From positions 868,001-932,000 of the forward strand of contig NZ_JBOIUB010000001.1 in NCBI RefSeq assembly GCF_050749885.1: 64,000 bases of DNA, in the 5' to 3' direction. Shown one piece after another: positions 1 to 8,078 of the stretch (position 1 is the stretch's first letter; each line of letters opens with the position of its first letter). The position numbers and the translations under genes are program-made. The notes under the pieces were generated by a model. The model made no database searches. It saw only the letters and a list, made by a program, of their open reading frames with translations, and had not been told where the DNA came from. This DNA is from Zooshikella sp050749885 (GTDB lineage Bacteria; Pseudomonadota; Gammaproteobacteria; Pseudomonadales; Zooshikellaceae).

Positions 1-561
1 ATTCTGTTTAATCAGCGTGCAAGAGATCAATTTGTTGAGTTCTTTAATCGTGAAGATAGCTTTGCTTTAGGTGTGTGTAATGGCTGTCAAATGCTCTCCA
101 ACTTACGAGAGCTGATCCCTGGCGCCGATGCATGGCCACACTTTGTTCGCAACCAGTCTGAACAGTTTGAAGCACGTTTTTGCCGGGTTAAAGTGGATGA
201 ATCGCCTTCTATATTGTTAGCCGATATGGAGAATTCTTTCTTGCCGATAGCCGTTGCTCATGGTGAGGGATTTGCTGAGTTCGCCTCTGACCACGCAAGG
301 CAACAAGCTGAGTCAGAAGGAATAGTGAGTTTACGTTATGTTGATAATTATGGAAAAGTCACTGAACAGTATCCGGCAAATCCTAATGGTTCACCACAGG
401 GTATTACTGGATTAACGACAACGGATGGGCGTGTCACCATTATGATGCCGCACCCTGAACGAGTATTCCGTACTGTTCAGCATTCATGGCATCCACCTGC
501 ATGGGGTGAAGATGCACCTTGGCTAAGAATGTTCCGCAATGCCAGAGTTTGGCTTGGTTAA
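1..561 (+). CDS. purL: Phosphoribosylformylglycinamidine synthase, C-terminal glutaminase part (5' truncated by window)
   Basis: The reading frame is open from base 1 to the stop at 559-561, so this is the last 186 residues of a longer protein. It carries the glutamine amidotransferase domain of the large single-chain PurL, which supplies ammonia for converting FGAR to FGAM in purine synthesis. The nucleophile elbow GVCNGCQM (first Cys after GV) is at about residues 24-31, and the catalytic His-Glu pair lies in MMPHPERVFR near the end. The HSWHPPAWGEDAPWLRMFRN tail is typical of the gammaproteobacterial enzyme. The synthase domains lie upstream of the window. An internal Met at base 73 is only an internal codon, since it falls inside the glutaminase active site. 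Confidence 0.97.
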   Translation: MLFNQRARDQFVEFFNREDSFALGVCNGCQMLSNLRELIPGADAWPHFVRNQSEQFEARFCRVKVDESPSILLADMENSFLPIAVAHGEGFAEFASDHARQQAESEGIVSLRYVDNYGKVTEQYPANPNGSPQGITGLTTTDGRVTIMMPHPERVFRTVQHSWHPPAWGEDAPWLRMFRNARVWLG

Positions 562-640
562 GATAACGTCTAATGAGTGATATAGTGAGCTTTAGCTATT
601 TTGCTATACTTGAAGCGGTTTATTGCTGAGCGTTGTGTAA

Positions 641-670
641 TTGATATACCCCCAAAAACGTGTATATCAA
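641..670. repeat. Perfect inverted repeat downstream of purL
   Basis: Nine-base arms TTGATATAC (641-649) and GTATATCAA (662-670) surround a 12-base loop. There is no T-tract after it, so it is a weak terminator at best. It lies in the 180-bp gap between purL and the PhzF-like gene. Confidence 0.5.
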
Positions 671-695
671 TGTTTAACCAATAATAGTGAAATAG

Positions 696-720
696 ACAGG
701 CACTATTAACCAGTGCCTGT
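696..720 (+). terminator. Hairpin between purL and the PhzF-like gene
   Basis: ACAGGCACT (696-704) pairs perfectly with AGTGCCTGT (712-720) across a 7-base loop. No T-run follows. It ends 21 bases before the next start codon, so it could be a transcript end of purL or a leader structure of the downstream gene. Confidence 0.4.
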
Positions 721-741
721 TGCCTGAACAAGGAGCGGTTC

Positions 742-1629
742 ATGGCCCAGATTACACTACATAGAGTGCATGCTTTTACTGATCATAATGAGGGTGGTAA
801 TCCTGCGACAGTCGTATTAGATGCAGATCATCTCTCAGAAGAAGACAAACAAAAGATTGCTCATAAGTCTGGTACATTCCGTACAGCGTTTGTTTCAAGC
901 TCATCTTCAGCAACAGTAAAAATAGAGTTTTTTACACCACAGGCACAAATTGCCCATAGTAGCCATGCAACACTTGCTGTGTTTAGTTTGTTACGAGAGC
1001 AGGGCAAATGGCAATCCTCAGAAGCAACAAAAGAAACGATTGATGGTCTTCGCAAAATCTACTTTGAAGATGGCCAGCTATTTATTGAACAAAAAACACC
1101 TGTATTTCACGCGCCCTTGGATATCTGGCAAGCTTATGATGAGCAGGTATTACTGGCTGGGTTGAACTTATCCTCTAGGGATTTATTGGCACCATTACAA
1201 CCCGTCATTGGTGATACGGGAAATCCATTTTTACTTATTCCACTTAAAAATGCTGCTGTATTGAAGAAAGCACGGGTGGTGGATGAAACGGTTAAACGCT
1301 ATTCAGAATTTCTTGATATCGTGGGATGTTATTTATTCTCTCTGGATGTAAAACAGCAGGGGCATGATGCCAGTACTCGTTTATTTGCACCCCGTTTGGG
1401 TATAAAGGAAGAATCTGCTACAGGTGTGGCTGCAGGTATTTTAGCGGGTTTTTTATATGAATTTATTAATATGAAAAAACGGCGATTTGTCATTGAACAA
1501 GGGCATTATTTACAGCCACCATCTCCTTCACTGTTACATGTAAAGCTTAATGAGGTGCAACAGGAAATTATACATGTATATGTCGGTGGGGATGCTCAAC
1601 ATGATGCTACGGAAATAATAAATTATTAA
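742..1629 (+). CDS. PhzF-family protein with altered active site
   Basis: A 295-residue protein of the PhzF (phenazine biosynthesis-like) isomerase/epimerase fold. It shows the family's N-terminal pattern GGNPATVVLDADHLSEED (about residues 18-35), FFTPQAQIAHSSHATLA in place of the usual FTP..E...CGHATLA, and ESATGVAAG in place of E/DP.TGSAAG. In known PhzF proteins the catalytic Glu lies in an SETAFV-type motif; here the aligned stretch reads GTFRTAFV, with Arg47 at that position. The protein may therefore be inactive or do different chemistry. Start ATG 742 has an AGGAG site about 10 bases upstream. Nothing nearby suggests phenazine synthesis. The fold call is firm; the function is unknown. 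Confidence 0.85.
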   Translation: MAQITLHRVHAFTDHNEGGNPATVVLDADHLSEEDKQKIAHKSGTFRTAFVSSSSSATVKIEFFTPQAQIAHSSHATLAVFSLLREQGKWQSSEATKETIDGLRKIYFEDGQLFIEQKTPVFHAPLDIWQAYDEQVLLAGLNLSSRDLLAPLQPVIGDTGNPFLLIPLKNAAVLKKARVVDETVKRYSEFLDIVGCYLFSLDVKQQGHDASTRLFAPRLGIKEESATGVAAGILAGFLYEFINMKKRRFVIEQGHYLQPPSPSLLHVKLNEVQQEIIHVYVGGDAQHDATEIINY

Positions 1630-1714
1630 AAAACGCTGAATAATTAGAAAAATAATACCCGTTTTACTAGGGAAAGGTGCGGATAAGTGTTAGGGCTATG
1701 GTGAGGGGAGCTCA

Positions 1715-2686
1715 ATGGGAAAAAGAATTATTGTAGTGCATGGCAGGGCCACAAAACCCAAACAGAATGAAAAATATCGACTGGTATATAAAGCGCTGAG
1801 TCATGGGTTATCTAGATACTCTGACGAAGTGGCACAAATGGTTATGAGTAAAGTGGTGCCTGTTGAGTTGGTTTACTACGGGGATGTTACTAATGCTTTA
1901 CTATGGGCTTCACATCAGCGGCCACAGAAAAAAATTGTGACCGATTTTCTTTCTCAGTGGAATTATAGCTATGAACATAATGGACGTTATGATGCAGCGA
2001 TGGAATCATTATTTGATATTAAACAACAGTCGTCTGATGCTTACTCGCATTTAAAATTTCAACTTAATCATTTTTCCAGTGCGAATGATGGTATTGATTT
2101 TATTAGTCGTGTCGTTAACTTGTTAGGAATTAATGATGAAATCATAAATTCTATTATGCCGGATTTAGGTGCTTATTTTAAATATCGAACGATTGGCTCA
2201 TTAATCCGGTATCGGTTGCAGGAATTACTCGTGCCGGCTCTTCATAAGGGGGATGATATTTGTATCATTTCACATAGTTTAGGCTGTGTGGTGGCTTATG
2301 ATGTGCTTTGGAAGTTATCTCGTATGAGTGAGTACAGCGCGTTGCATGATAAAAAAGTTAATTTATTGATCACAGTCGGCTCACCATTAGGAGAACCTGC
2401 TGTTGCAAAACAGTTATATGATGTTCATGAACCTGAGGATGGGCGATATCCTAAAAATATTAGTGAGTGGCATAACTTTTCTGCTGCAGATGACTTTGTC
2501 TCACGTGATATTCGCCATGCCGACTGCTTCTATCCAATGTATCAACGCCAACTGATTGATCTTATTCAGGATCATATTGTGTATAATTTTTGGGTTGGTG
2601 AACATGGCCTTAACCCTCATAAGTTTTATGGCTATCTTGATAATTTAAGTGTTACTCGAATAATTGCAGAGTGGTTAATGCATTGA
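1715..2686 (+). CDS. Putative alpha/beta-hydrolase
   Basis: A 323-residue cytoplasmic-looking protein with no signal peptide. It opens with a beta strand and HG (RIIVVHGRATKP), as alpha/beta-hydrolases do. It has a nucleophile elbow ISHSLGCVVAYDVLW with Ser188 as likely nucleophile. AADDFVS (about 257-263) and NPHKFYGYL (about 300-308) could supply the acid and His. The spacing and the last motif resemble bacterial proteins that are lipase-like or act on unknown esters. The gene stands alone between the PhzF-like gene and an SBP gene on the same strand, with a GGGGAG site before the ATG. The substrate cannot be read from the sequence. Confidence 0.7.
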   Translation: MGKRIIVVHGRATKPKQNEKYRLVYKALSHGLSRYSDEVAQMVMSKVVPVELVYYGDVTNALLWASHQRPQKKIVTDFLSQWNYSYEHNGRYDAAMESLFDIKQQSSDAYSHLKFQLNHFSSANDGIDFISRVVNLLGINDEIINSIMPDLGAYFKYRTIGSLIRYRLQELLVPALHKGDDICIISHSLGCVVAYDVLWKLSRMSEYSALHDKKVNLLITVGSPLGEPAVAKQLYDVHEPEDGRYPKNISEWHNFSAADDFVSRDIRHADCFYPMYQRQLIDLIQDHIVYNFWVGEHGLNPHKFYGYLDNLSVTRIIAEWLMH

Positions 2687-2798
2687 TCAATGGCGTATGA
2701 AGGGTATGAGACGCTGGTGAAAACGTCATGTTGATTGAGTATTTAAGTCTGAATAATATGGTAAGTAGGATTTAACTCTGACTACAAAATATAAGACA

Positions 2799-3566
2799 AT
2801 GAACTCACTGTGTCAGTCTGTAGGTGTTTTTTTAAGCTTTCTTTTTACATTTCTTATTGGGGGGATGGCACCAAATTCATCTATTTTAGCTGAAGAATTC
2901 AGTGTAGTCCTCCATGGTCAAGAAGACTTCCCACCTTATTTTTTCAAAGAAGGGGATTCCTTTAGAGGATTTTATAGTGACTTTTTCGATGCTTTGAGTC
3001 AAAAGATGGGAGATCACTTTAGCTTTCATGATGTACCCTTTACTCGGTCTTTGATTATGTTTGAGACAAACCAAGTGGATATTGAACCTGGTGTCAATCC
3101 AGTATGGAGAGCAGGTGAAAAGGTGCAAGGGCTGTATACGATTCCTTATGCTCAATCGGTCGATATCCTTTTATTTGCACCTGGTAAACGTATTCCGGTG
3201 AGTGCATCTGAGGACTTGGAAGGAAAACGTATAGGTGTTATTCGAGGATATCAGTACCCTAGTTTTACCCGATTTTTTCAAAGTGGCACCATTCTACGGG
3301 TAGATATGACTAGAGAATCACAGCTTTTAGGAATGCTTGAGTTAGGCCGTCTGGATCAAATTATCATCAACAAATATCTAGCGCTTTATCTGATGAAGCA
3401 AAATCCTGATTATAAAGACTTTGAGGTGGGATATGAGGTAAGTAGTGTGGATATCATGTTACGTATTCATCCCAATAAAGCTGAAGCGCTTCCCCGTTTT
3501 AATTCCGCAATAAAGCAACTTACTGACTCAGGTACCATAGAGCAAATATGGAAAAAATATCGCTAG
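2799..3566 (+). CDS. Orphan periplasmic solute-binding protein (SBP family 3)
   Basis: A 255-residue secreted protein: a hydrophobic signal segment (about residues 7-31, ending near ILAEEF) is followed by the family 3 solute-binding fold. It shows an N-terminal strand with FPPYFFKEGD, a GFYSDFFDALSQKMG helix, the hinge region DLEGKRIGVIRGYQYPSF and the C-terminal helix SAIKQLTDSGTIEQIWKKY. Such proteins normally deliver amino acids or other small polar ligands to an ABC importer, but no permease or ATPase gene is adjacent. It is the first of eight such solitary genes here. The ligand is unknown. The ATG is preceded only by a weak AAGA site. Confidence 0.85.
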   Translation: MNSLCQSVGVFLSFLFTFLIGGMAPNSSILAEEFSVVLHGQEDFPPYFFKEGDSFRGFYSDFFDALSQKMGDHFSFHDVPFTRSLIMFETNQVDIEPGVNPVWRAGEKVQGLYTIPYAQSVDILLFAPGKRIPVSASEDLEGKRIGVIRGYQYPSFTRFFQSGTILRVDMTRESQLLGMLELGRLDQIIINKYLALYLMKQNPDYKDFEVGYEVSSVDIMLRIHPNKAEALPRFNSAIKQLTDSGTIEQIWKKYR

Positions 3567-3709
3567 GATATCTTGTTTGCTGAAACAATAGAATAAGTAT
3601 AAATGGTGACAGTTTTCTGATGGAAATTGATACAGAAATGCTCATCATGGCCTGCCAGCAGTTCTAATTAATAAGCACGAAAGTGACTACCCCTTATTTT
3701 TATGATTTG

Positions 3710-3731
3710 TATACCCTTCACTATGGGTATA
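3710..3731. repeat. TATACCC...GGGTATA short palindrome, copy 1
   Basis: TATACCC (3710-3716) and GGGTATA (3725-3731) form a perfect 7-bp stem around TTCACTAT. It sits between the SBP gene and the next gene, about 110 bases upstream of the latter. Similar sequences recur at 25194, 26633, 49732 and 53377. Confidence 0.6.
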
Positions 3732-3843
3732 TCTTTGATATTAATAGGGCTAAAAAGAGTTGTTTACAGTTTTGTTTAATAAAATGATATGTGTTGTGGG
3801 GTGGTAATATTTTCATACACGAGCTTATTAAAAGGATAGTGTT

Positions 3844-4374
3844 ATGGATTTAGTGGAAATACTAAGCACAGGGGTCAGTGGTTTTGCATTTTTAATGCTT
3901 TATGTTGGATATCAGTTAACCTCATCAATTCAGAAGAAGATACTGGATGTCAACCTTCAAGAAACTGATGCTGACCGATTAAAAGTATGGAATGATTTAG
4001 CCGATAAACAGCTTTCAAATACTCGATATTTCATGGTTTTTTCGGGTGTGATTTTAATTGCAGGTCTTATTGTTCTTCAGTTACAGTATCGACCAGAGGC
4101 CAATATTGGGTTTTCCGTTTCTCCTTCAGAATCAGCTTATATGCCATTGGTTTATACTCAAACGACGCTCGTTCCTTTAGATCAAAATGGTAAAGGTACA
4201 GCAACGATTAAAAATGAACATATTATATTAGTTGATAACCAAACCATTTTTGAAGCTTTAAATAAAGAAAGAAAAAAAGCAGAAGCGTTAAGGGTAAGTG
4301 AGAAGGCTCTGGCTGAAAAGCTAGCAAGCTTTTCCAGTGATTCCGGTTTTGGTGGTTTATTAGGAGAAAAATAA
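3844..4374 (+). CDS. Hypothetical membrane protein
   Basis: A 176-residue protein not matched to a known family. The sequence suggests two membrane segments: residues about 8-27 (ILSTGVSGFAFLMLYVGYQL) and about 60-80 (YFMVFSGVILIAGLIVLQL). A 30-residue charged linker separates them. A roughly 95-residue non-cytoplasmic or cytoplasmic tail follows, with a short charged helix (KERKKAEALRVSEKALAEKL) near its end. The start has a good AAAGGA site 8 bases upstream. It ends 2 bases before the start of the following TPR gene, so the two are almost certainly co-translated and may form a complex. Confidence 0.75.
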   Translation: MDLVEILSTGVSGFAFLMLYVGYQLTSSIQKKILDVNLQETDADRLKVWNDLADKQLSNTRYFMVFSGVILIAGLIVLQLQYRPEANIGFSVSPSESAYMPLVYTQTTLVPLDQNGKGTATIKNEHIILVDNQTIFEALNKERKKAEALRVSEKALAEKLASFSSDSGFGGLLGEK

Positions 4375-4376
4375 TA

Positions 4377-5219
4377 GTGAATATTAAATGCACCAAAATA
4401 GTCAGTGCGTTGTTTTTTTATCTGATTTCGGTTGGGGCTTCTTCAGATGATACCGTTCAACATGTTAAAACGCTTCTTAAGGAGGAGCAATATGAGGAGG
4501 CTATTTCTCAATTGGAGCAGCTACCTACAGAAGACCCTCTCTCCAATCCAGGGGTATTAAATGCTGTAGGATGGGCCTACTTGAAATTGAACAATTTTGC
4601 GAAAGCTGAGGAAAATTTGCAAGCTTCCTATAAGCTAGCCAAAGAATTAGGCGATAAAGATGCTGTCATTATTTCATCGAATAATTTGGGTATATTATCT
4701 TATTTAAAAAATGATCTCGACCAGGCTGAGACTTATTTTATGATTGGTAAGGAGAAAAACTCCCAAACTGCATTAACGTATTTGGGGTTAATTGAAAATA
4801 AGAAAAAAGAAATGCATTTCCAAGAGGCCCTGCTAACAGGTATAGAATCTCGCAGGAAACAAGATTTTAATGGTGCAATCGAACATTATGAAAAAGCGCT
4901 TATTATTCAACCAAATGATGTTGCTGCGTTAGAATTTAAAGGTTATGCGTTCCTTAGAAATGGTCAGTATGAACGTTCAGTTGAAACCCTTGAAAAAGCG
5001 AAGTCTCTGGATCCAACACGAAAGTTAGTCCATTTAAACCTGGTAAAGGTATATTGTCTGATGCAGTCTGACCAAGGTGTGCAGCGGTCAATTCAAGAAT
5101 CGTTACTGGAAGAGAAGCAATTTATTGAATGGTATACAGTCGATGTGGAGTTTCGTCGGATGTGCAGTGAAAGTCAATATATTGGTAAACTAGTAAAAAA
5201 ATACGCACATAATCATTAG
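4377..5219 (+). CDS. Secreted/periplasmic TPR-repeat protein
   Basis: A 280-residue protein with a GTG start two bases after the stop of the membrane-protein gene. Residues 1-22 look like a signal peptide (KIVSALFFYLISVGASSDD). The rest is built of tetratricopeptide-like helix pairs. Examples are GVLNAVGWAYLKLNNFAKAE (about 58-77), SNNLGILSYLKNDLDQAETY (about 101-120), RRKQDFNGAIEHYEKALIIQ and FKGYAFLRNGQYERSVETLE. TPR arrays bind other proteins, and the tight coupling to the upstream gene makes that membrane protein a plausible partner. No catalytic domain is visible. Confidence 0.85.
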   Translation: MNIKCTKIVSALFFYLISVGASSDDTVQHVKTLLKEEQYEEAISQLEQLPTEDPLSNPGVLNAVGWAYLKLNNFAKAEENLQASYKLAKELGDKDAVIISSNNLGILSYLKNDLDQAETYFMIGKEKNSQTALTYLGLIENKKKEMHFQEALLTGIESRRKQDFNGAIEHYEKALIIQPNDVAALEFKGYAFLRNGQYERSVETLEKAKSLDPTRKLVHLNLVKVYCLMQSDQGVQRSIQESLLEEKQFIEWYTVDVEFRRMCSESQYIGKLVKKYAHNH

Positions 5220-5252
5220 GGTGGATGTGCTATCACCTGCAAAGTGAGTCTT

Positions 5253-5285
5253 AATATCCGACACATGAGTATATCGGATATTTTG
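5253..5285. terminator. Hairpin between convergent TPR and GNAT genes
   Basis: AATATCCGA (5253-5261) pairs with TCGGATATT (5274-5282) and is followed on the + strand by TTT. The loop is 12 bases. It lies between two converging genes and probably ends transcription of the TPR operon. Confidence 0.5.
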
Positions 5286-5320
5286 GGCTAGAAATGGCTT
5301 ACGATATGATAATACGCGGA

Positions 5321-5803
5321 TTACTTTTTGACATTGGCTTTCTCATTGAATGTGTATTTCATGATCGAAACTTGCTGATCTTCATATAACTCTTTTTTTA
5401 GTAATGACCAGCCCAGTTTTTCATAAAAAACGTGTTGATCTTCTGTAAAAAGATAAAAATGGGGAACATTAAGTTTTCCCACCTCATTGATGATACGTTT
5501 CACCAATAGCTTGCCAAATCCCATGTTGCGTTTATCTACCCGAATAAAAATATCTGCAAGCCATGGCGATAGATCTGTATTTGTTTTCATATCATGTTTC
5601 AGAAGAGATGCTGTGCCAATGATTTCTTCGTCATCATGTAATACCCATGTTTGCGGTATGGTGTGCTTATTCAGTGATGTATAAAGGTCTGTCTCAAAAT
5701 CAGAAAGTGTTTTCTGAGGATATAATGTATGCCACTCTGCGTAATGCCATTGAGCAATTTCTGGTATACATTCAGGAAAGGCTTGCAGATTTGATATTTT
5801 CAT
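5321..5803 (-). CDS. GNAT-family N-acetyltransferase
   Basis: A 160-residue acetyl-CoA-dependent acyltransferase of the GNAT fold. The acetyl-CoA binding loop is RNMGFGKLLVKRII (Q/RxxGxG/A pattern), preceded by the strand ADIFIRVD. The C-terminal part HFYLFTEDQHVFYEKLGWSL is the usual alpha4-beta6 region with an LFTED..FYEKLGW signature. The substrate is not predictable. The gene runs on the minus strand between the convergent TPR gene and ohr, with no operon partner. ATG at 5801-5803 was chosen because it starts the conserved N-terminal strand. Confidence 0.9.
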   Translation of the reverse strand: MKISNLQAFPECIPEIAQWHYAEWHTLYPQKTLSDFETDLYTSLNKHTIPQTWVLHDDEEIIGTASLLKHDMKTNTDLSPWLADIFIRVDKRNMGFGKLLVKRIINEVGKLNVPHFYLFTEDQHVFYEKLGWSLLKKELYEDQQVSIMKYTFNEKANVKK

Positions 5804-5949
5804 ACTGGGCTGACGATAATTTTAGCGTTGGTTAGTGACACAAAAAACAGTGTCATATTGATGCGATTATACATACAGCCGCCGAGATTAAAAATGATTC
5901 GCTGTTTAACCTTCCAAATCACTTTTTAAGTGATCCAGAAGGTTAATAT

Positions 5950-6372
5950 CTAAATCGTTTGGCCATTTACTGTAACTTCAACCTCAATATTGCCACGAAC
6001 AGCATTTGAGTATGGGCAAATTTGATGTGCTGCTGTTACAAGTTGCAACGCTTGGTCATCCGGTAAATCGAGCTGGGAAGCAAGCTTTACTGTTAATGTA
6101 AAACCACCTGTATCATTCGGTCCGATACCGACTGTGGCCGTTACTGGCGCTTGTGAGAGCTTTACTTTAGCCTCTCGCGCTACGTGTAAGATTGCATTTG
6201 AAAAACATGCTGAATAACCCGCGGCAAATAGTTGTTCAGGATTTGTTGCTTCACCACTACCACCCAGCTCTTTAGGGTAGCTTAAGTGTAATGAAAGTAG
6301 TCCATCGTCCGTTTTGACTTGTCCATTTCGCCCTGCAGATGCCGTTGCTTGGGTTGTATAAAGTGTTTTCAT
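5950..6372 (-). CDS. ohr: Organic hydroperoxide resistance protein (Ohr)
   Basis: A 140-residue Ohr of the OsmC/Ohr superfamily, a thiol peroxidase that reduces organic and fatty-acid hydroperoxides using lipoylated partners. Both reactive cysteines are present: Cys56 in ATNPEQLFAAGYSACF and Cys119 in QICPYSNAVRGN. Length and motifs match Ohr rather than OsmC. It is transcribed divergently from an OhrR-type regulator across a 112-base gap holding two operator-like repeats, the classical peroxide-inducible arrangement. Confidence 0.96.
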   Translation of the reverse strand: MKTLYTTQATASAGRNGQVKTDDGLLSLHLSYPKELGGSGEATNPEQLFAAGYSACFSNAILHVAREAKVKLSQAPVTATVGIGPNDTGGFTLTVKLASQLDLPDDQALQLVTAAHQICPYSNAVRGNIEVEVTVNGQTI

Positions 6373-6407
6373 TACGAGCTCCTTATAAGATATGTATTGC
6401 TAACAAT

Positions 6408-6467
6408 TATATTGTGCGCAATTTTAAGTGACTCTGTTTTAGAATGCAACTATATTGTGCGCAATTT
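6408..6467. promoter_or_regulatory. Twin OhrR operator-like repeats
   Basis: The 17-base sequence TATATTGTGCGCAATTT occurs exactly twice, at 6408-6424 and 6451-6467, 43 bases (about four helical turns) apart. Each contains ATTG....CAAT half-sites, an imperfect palindrome like known MarR/OhrR boxes. The first copy is near the probable ohr promoter. The second ends 17 bases before the preferred ohrR start, so binding could repress both genes. Confidence 0.75.
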
Positions 6468-6484
6468 AAATGAGTGGAGGCATT

Positions 6485-6931
6485 ATGGCATCAGATAGAC
6501 AGTCATCCTCAGTAGGGTTAGCGTTAGAAAATCAAGTTTGTTTTCCGCTATATAGTGCCGCGAATGCTGTGGTTCGAGCATACCGACCTTTTCTGGATGC
6601 GATAGATCTAACCTACCTTCAATACATTGTTATGATGGTGCTATGGTCTCAAAATGGCATCAATGTTAAAGAGCTTGGTCACAAACTGCATCTTGATTCC
6701 GGTACATTAACGCCTATGCTCAAACGCTTAGAGATAAAGGGGTTTGTTATAAGAAAGCGGGGTGAGCATGATGAACGAGTTCGTGAGCTTTACTTAACTC
6801 AAGCAGGAATTGATCTGAAAGAAAAAGCACAGAAGGTGCCTGAGGCAATCGCATGCAAGATTGACATGACGTTAGATGAACTTATCCAGTTAAAGAACCT
6901 TTGTGAAAAAATACTGATGAAGTTGAGTTAG
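6485..6931 (+). CDS. ohrR: MarR-family organic peroxide sensor OhrR
   Basis: A 148-residue winged-helix repressor. The N-terminus has LENQVCFPLY with Cys19, the peroxide-sensing cysteine of the OhrR family. It is followed by the winged-helix region (LDSGTLTPMLKRLEIKGFVIRKRGEHDERV), where the DER wing motif is typical. The ATG at 6485 is preferred over an in-frame ATG at 6470 because GTGGAGG lies 5 bases before it and because the upstream ATG abuts the second operator repeat. OhrR normally represses ohr until its cysteine is oxidised by organic peroxide. Confidence 0.94.
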   Translation: MASDRQSSSVGLALENQVCFPLYSAANAVVRAYRPFLDAIDLTYLQYIVMMVLWSQNGINVKELGHKLHLDSGTLTPMLKRLEIKGFVIRKRGEHDERVRELYLTQAGIDLKEKAQKVPEAIACKIDMTLDELIQLKNLCEKILMKLS

Positions 6932-6959
6932 TAGGTCAAAGGTTAGGTTGAAGTTATCT

Positions 6960-6977
6960 CGTTTCTGGTTAGAAACG
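6960..6977. terminator. Hairpin after ohrR
   Basis: CGTTTCT (6960-6966) pairs perfectly with AGAAACG (6971-6977) around GGTT. No T-tract is present on either strand, so it is a weak candidate terminator between convergent genes. Confidence 0.3.
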
Positions 6978-7035
6978 GACTGGGCTAGTCTGATTTATAA
7001 GGCTAGCAGTACCAAGTGTATAGGGGTTGAAAGTA

Positions 7036-7788
7036 TTATTGGGTATACGGCAAGTGATATTTGTTAAATATACTGGCGATAGTACCGTCGCTGATCAGCT
7101 TGACTAACTGAGTGTCAATTAATGACTTGATTTTTAATGGAAGTTTCTGGTCAAAAATCAAAAAGATTTTTTCTTCATTCAAGTTGGTAATATAATCGTA
7201 TTTCAATCCACGAGCAATGTTGGGGTATTTAGCAAAATAATATTCTATACGCGGGTATGCAAATAAAAAACAGTCAATTCTATCTCGATGTAGTGCTGAA
7301 AATGCAGATTCAACAGTGGCAATATTTGTTATTGTATTCTGATTTATCCAACGATAATAAAAGCCAGATATTTTTCCTAGCCTTAAATCGTTTAAAGCAT
7401 TCGTTGTGATTTTGTTTGCAGTAGGTTTCGCATTAAAAACAATAATGTCATTTGAAACAAATAGATGTTGTTTTGAATAGTAGATATTTTTTGAGTTTCT
7501 AAACCACGACATGCCTCCCCAGCTAAGCCAGTTCTTGTATGTACCCTTTATAATATGATTTTTTATTCGTTGGTCAGGCATAGGTACAATGAGCGTATTT
7601 ACCCCTGTATCCTTGAATATCGCTTTATAAGTATCAGCAATAACTCCTTTTGATTGACCTCCAAATCCAAAGGGTTCTGAAACATCGTTGCTCGAAATAA
7701 GAACACTCACTTCATTCGTTTCAGCTCCTGCTGCAAAAGTTACGCTTGATGATACTAAAGCAAGAAATACTAAAGTATGTAACTTCAT
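7036..7788 (-). CDS. Orphan SBP family 3-like secreted protein
   Basis: A 250-residue protein with a clear signal peptide (KLHTLVFLALVSSSVTFAAGAE). The rest looks like a divergent family 3 solute-binding fold: VSVLISSNDVSEPFGFGG, KGVIADTYKAIFKDTGVN, the switch region LNDLRLGKISGFYYRW and a C-terminal helix KLISDGTIASIFNKYH, the usual end of these proteins. The ATG at 7786-7788 is preferred over the TTG two codons upstream. No importer genes adjoin it. The ligand is unknown, and the basic C-terminal half is atypical. Confidence 0.75.
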   Translation of the reverse strand: MKLHTLVFLALVSSSVTFAAGAETNEVSVLISSNDVSEPFGFGGQSKGVIADTYKAIFKDTGVNTLIVPMPDQRIKNHIIKGTYKNWLSWGGMSWFRNSKNIYYSKQHLFVSNDIIVFNAKPTANKITTNALNDLRLGKISGFYYRWINQNTITNIATVESAFSALHRDRIDCFLFAYPRIEYYFAKYPNIARGLKYDYITNLNEEKIFLIFDQKLPLKIKSLIDTQLVKLISDGTIASIFNKYHLPYTQ

Positions 7789-8078
7789 TCTCAAAGTGCC
7801 TATTCTTAAGTCATTAATTAATAATATAATTGTAGCTGTGATAAATCGAATTCATTATGTATAGCACTTTAATGAGTAGCAGTTTTTAAAATATAACTAA
7901 TAAATATATGTCTAGTAGCAATGGTTACGGTGTGTTTAAAAGGTGTTATGCAGACGTTGGACAAAGGTGCTTTAGAAAATGACTTTTATTAAGATAAAGT
8001 TATATACGATTGCTCTGACTATACTTACGAAGCTGATGTTTCTCTTTTTATAGCTATTCCGTAACAGGAACATTTTGT

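Noticed and set aside
742..1629. Phenazine biosynthesis locus suggested by PhzF
   Set aside because: Only the PhzF fold is present, with an altered active site; no other phz genes are nearby.
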